Shown piece by piece: positions 54,651 through 64,000 of a stretch of 64,000 bases of DNA. Location: NCBI GenBank assembly GCA_014925825.1, contig JACGCK010000021.1:1-64000 (forward strand). The letters are read 5' to 3'. Each line of letters opens with the position of its first letter. The stretch's first letter is position 1. Both the position numbers and the translations under genes were made by a program. This stretch comes from Pholiota molesta (Eukaryota > Basidiomycota > Agaricomycetes > Agaricales > Strophariaceae). The notes beneath the pieces were generated by a model. That model was not told the DNA's origin and searched no databases. It saw only the letters and a list, made by a program, of their open reading frames with translations.

Positions 54651-54982
54651 GAAGATGGATTGATGTGTGAGGGTAAGTACAGTGGTCATGTGAATGAAAA
54701 AGGATGAAAACTAGATGAAATAATGATCAGCAATCACAGAGACTTGAAGCGCCTGGACACGAACGATGTTTTGACATGGTAGCAGGGCCCAGGGTTTGAC
54801 GGGCTCAAGAACGGCACAGCTGCGTTGTGGAAAATGCTTGTTACTGCTCTTTGACGTTTTGCGGTCTCCGTCCCATGCATGCAGTGACAGCAAATCCATG
54901 AGCATCATTCAATAGCCCGTAATGGTGTACACGGAACTTGAAATTTTGAAACCTTGAAAGCTTGAAGCCGCAGCATGTAGCA

Positions 54983-55082
54983 TCGGGTATGGTGTAACGG
55001 CTAACATTGCCGCCTCTCATGTAATGTTCTATTTCGTTTGCGAGTTCCGCGGCAGCTCGGGGTTCGATTCCCCGTACCCGAA
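54983..55082 (+). tRNA. tRNA-Glu (anticodon CTC) with 28-nt intron
   Basis: The acceptor arms TCGGGTA and TACCCGA pair over seven bases, with discriminator A at 55082. The D arm GTGT...ACAT, anticodon stem GCCGC/GCGGC with loop CT-CTC-A, and T arm CGGGG-TTCGATT-CCCCG are all present. The intron lies after position 37 and removes about 28 nt. A run of six T (55083-55088) is the Pol III terminator. An inverted second copy lies at 56992-57101. Confidence 0.93.
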
Positions 55083-55088
55083 TTTTTT

Positions 55089-55898
55089 GACAATTGTAAG
55101 AACTGGACAGATTTTTGGGCGGGAATACAAGAACCACTGGGTCGAGTTCGGAGGAAGGCTTGCAGGACCTGGAGTCTGGACAAGCCTCAAGTCATTTTTT
55201 GAGACTTGAGAGTGATTTGCCAGGCCGCCAGGTCATCAGATCCATTGCGCAGCGACTGTCAAGACTCAATGTTGTCTGAGGTCGCGATTCAAATACAACT
55301 TGCGCACATCGTAGATCTGACTTGTGTCTTCCTGGTTACTTTCGTACCATAAGATCTAGCTCCTCTTTATATTGAAATCGATCGTGATATCCGTATCTTT
55401 TTATCGGGCAAAGGAGGAGGCGACGCAAAAATGACATCACGCCACTCAGTGCTCCATATTTGAACCCCAGCTGTGCATCCAGTGAGAAACTAGTGGTCGC
55501 CTTGACAAATGGGGCGTCGGGACAGATACAAAAGTGAGCACTGTGTGCGCTACGAGGCAGAGCCCCCATTCTTTCCGCGACTTTCTATGACGTTCCACAT
55601 GCGCGACTCGTGGCATCCGGGCAGCGGTCAGGCAGCAGGGTTGTCGATGACGTCGTGCGGCCGAGGCTTGTGAAGGTGCTGACCTCTGCTGTGATTCTGC
55701 CTCACCCGGCCTCGCACCTCGCTCTGCTCTGCGCCATCGCCAGTGCTGCACCCACATCAGCGTGCTGGGGCAGGCCTATTCTACGATCTTCACTCCATCC
55801 ACGTCCATCCCAAGTCTGTGGTGAGCCATCGGTTCCTGTCTGCCCTGATTGCATACAGTATGCCCCGCTATCTACGCTAACTACTTCCGCAAGCCCCT
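55089..55898. other. Intergenic region without a supported gene
   Basis: Short open frames occur on both strands, but none shows conserved motifs. It contains the probable 5' region of the isochorismatase-like gene. Confidence 0.4.
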
Positions 55899-56700
55899 AT
55901 GTCCACCCCTAACGCCTCCTCCTCCTCCGTGGACGCCTCCACCGGCACGCCAGTCTCCGACACAGATGCCCCGGCCGCCCCAGCACCGCCCAGCACCGCA
56001 CCACACAAGCCCCAGCCGCACCGCGTGCTCCTGCTCCTCGACATCCAGGTTGCCATGCTCGACCCGCCCCCGATCGGCGTCCCCGCCTCCGCGGCCGTGC
56101 GCACGCACCTCGCGGCCATCCTCACACAAGCGCGCGCCGCGCGCCCCCGCCGCTCATCGTGCACGTGCGCAACAGCGGCGACGCGGGCGACGCGGACGAG
56201 CCCACACGCCCGGCTGGGAGCTCATCTTCGCGCCGCGCGCGGGCGAGCTCGTCGTCGACAAGCGCAAGAACAACGCCTTCGCCGGCACGGCGCTCGGGGA
56301 CGTCGTGCCCCCCACCGCGGAGATCGTGGTGGCGGGGTTCCAGACGGACTACAGCATCCGCGCGACGTGCAGCAATGCGTTGGCAAGGGGGAACGAGGTG
56401 CTGCTCATCCGCGGGCGCACGCGACGTATGATAGGATCGAGGTGCTGCACGGCGGCGGCGTCACGCCTGCGTGGCGCATCGAGGCCGAGATCGAGGCGGA
56501 GCTCGAGGAGGCGGGCGTCCATTTGCTGGAGATGAGGGACCTCCGGGGATTTTTATGGATCGGTAGGGCATCGCCCAGGAGTTATGGATCGGGAGGGCAT
56601 CGCCCGGAAGTTATGGATCGGGAGGGCATCGCCCAGGATTTTGTGGCGCTGGGTGGCGGGGCGGAGGGCAATGCGGACTGTAGAGTAGATGAGGTCATGT
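55899..56700 (+). CDS. Isochorismatase-family hydrolase, frame-broken
   Basis: Cysteine hydrolases of this fold cleave ester or amide bonds of small metabolites. ATG 55899 gives a Ser/Thr/Ala-rich N-terminus, then RVLLLLDIQVAMLDPPP with the catalytic aspartate, LIVHVRNSGDAGDADEP, AGELVVDKRKNNAFAGT with the catalytic lysine, and VVAGFQTDYSIRATCSNALA with the catalytic cysteine. The C-terminal block reads YDRIEVLHGGG...EIEAELEEAGVHLL. Three one-base frame shifts (about 56150, 56205, 56420) are needed to join them, all in GC-rich runs. Catalytic residues are intact, so base errors are likely. A 29-bp tandem repeat invades the 3' end. Confidence 0.7.
56556..56642 (+). repeat. 29-bp tandem repeat, three copies
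   Basis: TTATGGATCGGGAGGGCATC plus GCCC[A/G]GGA is repeated three times with a period near 29 bp at the 3' end of the isochorismatase-like gene. The copies differ by one to three bases. It probably alters the C-terminus or lies in the 3' UTR. Confidence 0.8.
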
Positions 56701-56991
56701 AGATGTCTGCGCACGACGGTCACAACTCGCTGGCATTGCATTATGATATTTCCTGCGCATTAGGGTTTTTCAGAGATCATTTTCTGCGCGGGACTACATC
56801 TCGATTCTCAGTATCCTGATAAGATAAATCAAACGACAAAAAAGCTAGGGGTTTCTTGGCAGGAATCGGGCGTCTGGAGAGTCGACGAGGTTCCGTTTGC
56901 CGCTTGCTGTTGCTGTCGAGACTCGAGAGTGCTAGTGACGAGTCGGACTCGAGTCGAACACAGTCGGGGTCAGCCTAATCCACACAAAAAA

Positions 56992-57101
56992 TTCGGGTAC
57001 GGGGAATCGAACCCCGAGCTGCCGCGGAACTCTCGTTAAGACATCGCCATACGTGTACACAACATGAGAGGCGGCAATGTTAGCCGTTACACCATACCCG
57101 A
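56992..57101 (-). tRNA. tRNA-Glu (anticodon CTC) with 38-nt intron
   Basis: The mature sequence appears identical to the tRNA at 54983-55082 (same acceptor, D, anticodon and T arms), but the intron is about 10 nt longer and unrelated over most of its length. A T-run on the transcribed strand follows the 3' end (about 56985-56991). The two genes are in opposite orientation, about 1.9 kb apart, around the isochorismatase-like gene. Confidence 0.93.
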
Positions 57102-58578
57102 CATGGTAATATGTACCACTGGGAAGGATATTAGATACCTCTCTAGTTATTCATATCGCACAGCTCGCGCTATTTGCAGCGTGCGTCCAAGGCGCGTCGA
57201 GCAGTAGTACCGCTCCGTGAGATCGAGTTCGTACCATAGCACGTCCCCGAGCCTGGCTCGCGACCCTCCCTTTCTGCACGTTCGAGCGCTTTTTGCGTGC
57301 GCTCTTCATGTGGGACGGCTTTATAGGCCTTCCAAACCTGGCATCAGTCAGTTGGGCGCTAAATTAACATGGCCTGAAGCTGGAACATTGGCGCCCATCC
57401 GCGAGAGGTGCTGCAAGCTGGCGTAACCTATGCCACTGCTGCTCGTGCACGGGTCGGGTGAGAGTTGCATCGACAGCGGGTCTATGGACATACCTTGCCC
57501 TTCATACTTGGGAGGTCCTTGATCGGGTCGAAGACCTCCAATGGAGCAGCGCCGCCCATTTTGACGCCAGTTTGGTACTAAGTAATAGTAAGACAGTCGT
57601 GACCGTAGACAAATAAGGCGATGGACCGCCGATGGTGAGTGTAGAGCCGAATGTGTAGAAAACAATAGCATTGAAAAAGTAAAGATCGACATGGCCCGAG
57701 GATTCCAGTTGGAAGGATTGATAAGTATGATGGACGCCATATAAGTAACCGGGTATGCTGTTAGCCTTTAGGAATTTGGAGGCGCTCCTGGGCGCTCTGA
57801 TTGGGGGCTGCTATTGACAGATTCCGGAGGTACGTCCCGCCGACATCCCACGCGTTGACAGTATCGTTCCTTGTTGAATCCATTGCTCCGACTCAACTCT
57901 CTACCATCACCACGATGCCACAAATTCCAGATCTCCAAGGGCTGAAGGCGCCCAATGCTTATGTTACTTATTGGTCTTTTAGCAGATTCGCTCGTCAGTC
58001 ATCTTGTGCTGGCTTGGTGCTGGCTTTGGATGCAATTTCTTGAATCTCGCCGTGGATCGCCTCAGCTAGCCCCCTTGAGGCTTGAGCATTTCGAGAGCAA
58101 GATCATCCAGATGGGTTCTGATATTCTCCGACGACACGATGCAGGCGATTTTTATGGAACGCCACAGCGCCCGCGAGTATGGCTTCTTGTGGTACCGATG
58201 ATATAGCCATTGGTGTCAACTTGGAGTGGAGATTTAAGCGACGAGCGGCAATATGAATATTCAAGTATCCTCAGGTGTAAGCAGTCTTGTACAGGTGCGT
58301 AAATGATAGTTGTTATCTACTACTGTATGATCTCATGTGCGACTGAAATTGAAACGAAGGGAACTCCTCCATAATCTTCCAGTGCAGAAATATCATCGCA
58401 TCTGGCTACGGAAGGAAGGCCTCCCCTCCTCCGGCGGGAACGCTTATAGACGTATATTCTATGTCCGAAGTTTACGGTCTCATTTGAAAGCGTTGAATTT
58501 TCATACTTAATCGTGGTCATCGAACTATGTGGCGCCCTACACTCCGCGTACTAACGCACACGTATCGCCTTTGTCTCA
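57102..58578. other. Region with only small unsupported frames
   Basis: A short frame starts at ATG 57915 (MPQIPDLQGLKAPNAYVTY), with a pyrimidine-rich leader. A second short piece (ESRRGSPQLAPLRLEHFESK) lies near 58050-58205. They could be remnants of one small gene, but no splice model joins them convincingly. Nothing else is recognised. Confidence 0.35.
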
Positions 58579-60510
58579 ATGTCTTCACTTCCACCCACTG
58601 GCCCCAGTGTTAAGGTTCCGGCTTTCGACAATACGCTGGGGGCCCTCTTTATAGGCTATAGCCTTGCTACAATGTAAGGATGTATTTATTACGAACAATC
58701 AAGCTCTACTGACGATATGTTCAAATCAGTCTATACGGCGTGGCCGTCCTCCAAGTATTCATCTATGTAACAGCGAACCGGACACAGATAGATAAACTAT
58801 GGCTTAAACTCTTTGTTTATCTGCTTTTGTGAGACCTATGCATTTTTTGTCCATTAATCATCCGACTGAGATTGACGATTCCTTTCAGTGTAAGTGTAGT
58901 GCATAAAGACAATCTTGTGGACGCTCATCTGCTCATCTCAACTTGTGGTGTTAGGCTCTAGAATCTGCACATCAACTTACGATGACTGCAGCCATCTACC
59001 GCTTTCTGGTCACTGACTACCTGAACCCTCTTGCGCTTCCAACTGGTGGTGCTGGGAGTGGTAAAATGTAGGCGCGAATGATTCGCTTCTTTGATATATT
59101 ACTCATTCCTTGTAGCTTCACTTATGTACGTTCGAACGAATCATCTAATTCAACAAGTCAAGATGTTGACTAAAAATCGATCACTAAAGGCGCAATCTCT
59201 AATACTGGTCTGTATTTTGGCTGTGGATTCTACGTCTTGCTAACATTCGCATAGGACATTACTACTGTTCTCATCCAGCTGTGAGTTTTTCATCCATCAG
59301 TCGCTTACTTGCTACGCCTTCTGTTAACCTGTGTCGTATAGATTCTTTTGCTGGCGTATTTGGATATTCAGCGGAGTTGCCTTTACCCTGGCATATCGCA
59401 TTGCTTTTTTGATGCTGACGGTGAAAATCATAACTTTCTGCAACCTAATTCGACGCTAAGATAAGGTTGTTAGGTCTCATTGGCACTTTTGAGCTTTGGT
59501 ACGCTTCTCGTTGATAAGAAGAGTCGGAATGTCCTTATCGATATTTTCTCAGGTACCAATATAGGTACGAGGCGATTAAGAGCATATTGAAGCCGAATAC
59601 CTCATCACATTTTTTGCAAGATACGGCAATTGCAGGATTCAATCACCGTCTATTAACAGAAAACACTCCCCAATTTATTGTGAGTGTATTTTTATTTCAC
59701 TGCAAATTGTAAAGACCAATTTATATCAAGCTCGCATTCAAACTCGCTACGACAAGCCAAGTTGCTTTCGATGTGATTATGACTGTAGCTATGAGTAAGT
59801 AGTGAGCCACATAACCCTTACGATGCGCTGTTGAAGATGTGGACGACAGTGCTCACTCTTCGTCGTGCTCAACTAATATCAGAAGGTATATATTTGGCAT
59901 ATTTTCTAAATTAGGTAGAGGAAACTAATCTATATCTACAGTACGAAGCATGTCATGGTTATTATAATGCTCTTCGCTGTCAATTCAAACCTTCTCTCAA
60001 CGTAGCATCTATTCTTTTTTTTTTTGGTTGACCCTAACACGACATTCATGATTAAAGGATCTTATCCATCTCCTCGCTTGTAACAGTGAGATTACCTTCT
60101 CATGTGTTAATCATAAGTCTAATCATCCGATTTCTCAGTTCCTAACTCTTCCAAAAGCCACTGTCTATGGAGGGATTTCATTCCTCTCAGGAAAATGTAA
60201 GAAGCTCTGGCCCGTTTTTCTATCTAAGCAACCCATTAACTCACTCATTCATGTTCACTATCCAGCATACTTTAATGCTTTTTTTGCAATGTATGGCAGC
60301 CTAATCCAACGTTTTTTGAAACTCGCAACTGATCTAATATAATCATCCACTATAGCTTAAATTCAAGAGAATTCCTCAGTGAGAAACTAGCTCACACGAC
60401 AGTCACAATTGATCGCCTGGTAAGATGCTCTCCGGCTGCTCATGCGATGGAGCTAATACTAATCTACTTTATCAAGCCCGGGGATGCAACTGAACAACTG
60501 CTACGATGGA
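58579..60510 (+). CDS. DUF6534-type integral membrane protein with many small exons
   Basis: ATG 58579 gives MSSLPPTGPSVKVPAFDNTL then GALFIGYSLATM, the usual N-terminus of Agaricomycete seven-helix DUF6534 proteins. Further exons give LYGVAVLQVFIYVTANRTQI, ESAHQLTMTAAIYRFLVTDY, KHVMVIIMLFAVNSNLLST, and finally YFNAFFAM/LNSREFLSEKLA, the family's typical last block. Hydrophobic segments of about 20 residues recur. I count about ten exons, some under 30 bp, so exact junctions in the middle (59040-59940) are uncertain. The protein sits in a membrane; its ligand or role is unknown. Confidence 0.7.
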
Positions 60511-61436
60511 GACTGTGAATATGTCATTCCGCACTAATACAGAACATCGGATTCAGAAGAGCCCTGGTATCATTCGGACCTATTCAGAGGAGGTGTAGCG
60601 GAGGGTGCTGGAATATACACGCAATGACTCAAGTACATAGAAGCAGAAAGAGAAAAAGGCATGTACATTATATGTAAAGGAGACAATCACCGGTCCCCGC
60701 GCATTTGGGAAAATACCGATATCAGGCTCCCAAGTTTGCAGTCCCTAGTATATTTCTCATAGTCACTCATGGAACACATACTTCAAGCACTGGAAGTTAC
60801 TGGAAGTAGCGCTTGCGCCACTGAGCGCCTATTGCCAGAATGAGCGCCTCATGCTTGAAAAATGCGGAGTGGCACCTTGATGGGGCCTATAGGATGATAT
60901 CTTGAGTGAAAGAATATTAAATACTCAATTCAATTTTTGGCCTTGGAGATCAATGGGGAGATTCGGTTCTCATTGTTGGGGAGCAAAGCAAATGGTAGAT
61001 CTTCATCTTCATCGTCCCGATTTAAGCATTGAGGTGTACTACAACCGACGCATTACAACTAATTTACATGCAAGCTAAAGTATACGTTGCAATCCTAGTG
61101 TATCTACTTATACTTCTATGAACATATCCCGAAAACAACGAACAGCACGAGCAGACAGAAAAACAGGCAAGAACGAGCAAGTACATTATACGTTAGTCAT
61201 CAACGATTTAGAACATAATACATCATTTGGGAAGCACCGTTATTCGTGTTCATCAGCGCAACAGAGGCTATTCAGCCATAATGATATCAGAATATCACCA
61301 CAAAATAGAGCAACTGCAGACGACTGCAGTTCGGTTAAGCCCTTGAAAATCAGGTCCAGAGTCTGATGCATCAAAGATCATCTATCCTCATCAGCACAAA
61401 TTTCCATCTAGTCGATCCCACCAAAAAAAGACAGGA
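60511..61436. other. Intergenic region between convergent genes
   Basis: AT-rich sequence between the DUF6534 and BTB genes. No coding frame longer than 85 codons has a natural composition, and no RNA gene or repeat is seen. Confidence 0.45.
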
Positions 61437-62633
61437 TTACTCACGTTGAAGGAAACAAGAAGAAAAAAACAATGGAGATTCCCGCAGCGTTTCAACAATT
61501 TTGGTCCTTGCATATATCATCCCACGTCCCAAGGTGAAACAACCCGGGCAACATCTGCCACACCCTTTCGCGCCCGTCCCGGTGCTGCATCTCCGCCATA
61601 GATGGCACTTGGGGCACAGCATGAGGCTCTTCCAATCGGTGTACTCCTCGAGCGGGTGCGGGCTTATGCGCAGCGTCTCGATGTTCTCGAGCCTCAGGCT
61701 GCTGCGCGACACGCGCGTCTGGCACGACGATTGGCACTGCGGACTCTGCTTGAAATCAGGAGGAATCCGTGGGTCTGGTCTTCTGCATCGACCATAGCCT
61801 CTCCTTCCCCGCCAGACATAAAGCCTTGTCGCGCCAGGATAGGACGGTGTTCGTGAGGATCTCGTCGACGGAGATGTGCGCGCAGAGGTAGAACGCCCAT
61901 GGCAAGACCTTGGGCACGGTCGTTTCTCTGGCCAGTGGGATGATACGCACTATCTCGGAGGGCACGTACTGGATCCCGCGAGTCAGCACCTCGTCACAAC
62001 CGCGCAGCGTCGACGGGAACTTTTCCTGGATAATACTGATGCATTTGTTCCGGAGCTGTTGCATGCTGTACTTCGTGCTGATTCTGAGAATCCCCGAAAC
62101 GAAAGTGATGAGCATGGCTAAGCTTGTATCAGGTTTGAGCTTATCAAAGTGGCTTGAGCTTTCATAAGTAAGAATGATCACAACAATATATGACGAACAG
62201 TAACCCACAACGCGTCGTAGATCACGCGCATGACGTCCACGAAGTCATTCACGGAATCAGAGAGTATGACCGTCGGGCAGCCATCGTAGAGTTCGGTCTT
62301 CATTGGCTGAGGCACGTCCCACATGTCGCTGAAGACGTCCGAATGGCGGGCAAGCACCGATTGATGCACTCGGAACGCCGTCCTCTCGACGATGATCACA
62401 ACAGACCCATCGGCAAAGTAGAATTCTGGATGGCGCACGATGGTTGCTTCTGGAAGCGTTTGGACCTGGTAAGGGCGGACCCATCCATCGAAGGTCCCGC
62501 CAGTGGGATAGACGTTGTGGTGGTAGGAAGGAAGAATGTTTAGGGGCCGGCTCCACCGCCGCTTGCCTTTTCTGGCGTTCCTTGTTGTTCCTCGAAGCGC
62601 TTGCTTCGACGCGTGAATGCAACATGAATGTAT
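61437..62633 (-). CDS. BTB/POZ-domain protein
   Basis: The BTB fold, a dimerisation and Cul3-adaptor module, is clear: HPEFYFADGSVVIIVERTAF, RVHQSVLARHSDVFSDMWDV, TVILSDSVNDFVDVMRVIYD, then after an intron SHFDKLKPDTSLAMLITFVS, GILRISTKYSMQQLRNKCIS. The C-terminal part has WAFYLCAHISVDEIL and a cysteine pair (LMLCPKCHLWRRC), as in the many BTB proteins of Agaricomycetes. The N-terminal exon is uncertain: ATG at about 62610 (MLHSRVEASASRNNKERQKR) is in another frame than the BTB exon, so either a small intron or one frame shift lies between 62540 and 62440. Confidence 0.78.
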
Positions 62634-62736
62634 TAATGAATGTATCAGTCATGAACTGAGTTGAAACTATATATTATAACAGAAAGAGTTCAAACATCCA
62701 TATGCCTACTTGAATAAAAAAAAGAAGAATTATATC

Positions 62737-63862
62737 TCACGCAGCAGCTTCCTCGCTGATCTTATTCATCAACGAATTACGCCGGAATTTTGAGGCCGCT
62801 TGCGCTGCAGGTCTAGCACATGCCTTTTCAAGCCAGCCTGTCATTCGTCAGCCTCATGATATTCCGCAGAGGCATGCTCGTATAACGATTACCTTGACTC
62901 CAGGAAACTCGTCCATAGACTCGATCCCGGCTGCCTTATGGTAGCGAACCCTGAGAACAAAATGACCATTAAGTTTAAAAGACTCCTATGAAAGCCTCAG
63001 TGTCAAGAAAGGCAGCTTACCATGGGAAGGCTTTGATATCCGCGAGACTAAACTTGCCCTTTTCAGGGCCTGCGAGCCATTCACGGTCCTTAAGGCGGAT
63101 CTCGAGGACACCGTAGAGGCGCTTGGTTTCATCAAGGTAGCCTGAATACCAGAAAACGTCATAAGACGAAAGGTGGTGTGTTTGGCAGAACATTGACGTA
63201 CGCTGTTTAGCGTACGGGACGTCTTCCTTGGCATACATCCTGAAATGATGCGCTATACAAATTAAGGCCTCAGTGTATGTTCCAAGACATCCCGTACGAA
63301 TAAGTGGACGTACACTGTCCCTGCATGGGCCCAATTCCGCCGTGCTGTTATCCGGCCAGGATCAGCTAATATCCTGATGCCGCGTATCGAATCAAACTGA
63401 CCGCGAAGAATGTCCACTGCAGCATCTCGCTGTAGCAGTTGGCGTCTTTCTCCGGATCGAACCAGAATTTATGACCCTTATCGTAATGCTGTGCGAGGTA
63501 GAGCAAGATAGCGGAAGTCTCGAAGACGGGGAAATCGCCACGGGAGTGATCGACTAAGACAGGAATGCGGCCATTTGGGTTTAATTTGATAAGAGGAGGT
63601 TTCTGAAAGCAGGGAATAGAGAACTACGTTAGTCTGCATATGAAAAGGAAACTGAATATGTCCACCTTTTGTTCGCCGCTTGATATGTCGATTTTGACCA
63701 CCCTTTCGAAGTTGTAGTTAGTACATGCTATTCATACGAAGAAAGTTTATCGTACTCATAGTTAATCGCCGGATTGACGGCTTTCAGCTCTTCCAGAAAA
63801 ATCGAAATGGGATGGCCGTTGGGAGTGGGCGCAGTGTAGAGAGTGAATTTAGCAGAAGACAT
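62737..63862 (-). CDS. Glutathione S-transferase, Ure2-like class
   Basis: GSTs conjugate glutathione to electrophiles or reduce peroxides in the cytosol. ATG 63862 starts [20 protein letters not shown], the thioredoxin-fold N-domain. It is followed by [40 protein letters not shown], the glutathione-binding ESA-like [63 protein letters not shown] and a C-terminal [20 protein letters not shown]. Five or six GT-AG introns of about 50 nt interrupt it, and no frame is broken. The order and the short 'TPNG' loop match fungal Ure2p-like GSTs. Confidence 0.85.
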
Positions 63863-64000
63863 GGTTTGAATTTTCCTCTCTTTTTGAGACCTTTAAGTAG
63901 ACGTTGCGGTGTCTTCCGGGCTGGGTTTCTAAGCTGGAACAGAGACTTATACAGGAGACGTGAGAAACCAAATCAAGTCTATATTGCAACTTTCAACCCC
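63863..64000 (-). promoter_or_regulatory. 5' region of the GST gene
   Basis: These 138 bp hold the leader and promoter of the leftward GST gene. A pyrimidine-purine asymmetric stretch lies just before the ATG, and AAGTCTCTG/ATAAGTCTC-like motifs occur further out. No definite TATA box is assigned. The window ends here. Confidence 0.35.

Noticed and set aside
1..64000. Retrotransposons (reverse transcriptase, integrase, LTRs)
   Set aside because: I looked for YxDD reverse transcriptase motifs, HHCC/DDE integrase blocks and LTR-like direct repeats and saw none that could be supported.

Overview
The window looks like the nuclear genome of a basidiomycete of the Agaricomycetes. Introns are about 48-70 nt with GT-AG ends. 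The recognisable families fit that group: a KDZ-type transposase, a fungal TET/JBP dioxygenase, F-box genes, a HET-domain gene, a DUF6534 membrane protein and a Ure2-like glutathione transferase. The window falls into two very different halves.

Positions 1-28 kb are a mobile and satellite-rich island. Six arrays (about 1.86-2.22, 2.5-2.9, 3.77-4.19, 7.56-7.97, 21.86-22.14 and 25.8-27.8 kb) share one dyad, ATCCAGTG-N6-CACTGGAT, repeated mostly every 38 bp. Two of these arrays, in opposite orientation, flank an apparently intact five-exon KDZ-superfamily transposase gene (4267-7488, 1000 aa). An intact gene for a zinc-knuckle/coiled-coil protein (8081-9551) follows. Next, on the other strand, is a TET/JBP-family 2-oxoglutarate/Fe(II) dioxygenase gene with all expected catalytic residues (10195-11863). 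Further on lie a 4.2-kb near-palindromic foldback element with 8-bp target duplications (13156-17402), a gene for a protein with two RNase H1-N/viroplasmin-like modules (18212-18885), a 645-aa coiled-coil protein (19434-21698), a small orphan protein (22227-23014), an 830-bp non-autonomous DNA transposon with 8-bp target duplications (23679-24508), and a 2-kb higher-order satellite.

Positions 28-64 kb carry ordinary host genes: GABA aminotransferase, a large low-complexity probable nuclear protein, a 2EXR-like protein, an F-box gene with a decayed tandem copy, adenosine deaminase, the RNase P/MRP subunit Pop4, an AlkB-type dioxygenase, a HET-domain protein, an isochorismatase-like hydrolase between two inverted intron-containing tRNA-Glu(CTC) genes, DUF6534, BTB/POZ and GST. 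Several of these conserved genes carry single-base frame breaks in otherwise well conserved sequence. That points to base-level assembly errors at least as much as to gene death.

Main inference: the left 26 kb is a composite KDZ + TET/JBP island punctuated by palindromic, CpG-rich satellites. The dyad could be a binding platform for the transposase, and the CpG-rich spacers a substrate for cytosine methylation and oxidation. The gene content and repeat structure are seen directly; the functional link is inference.
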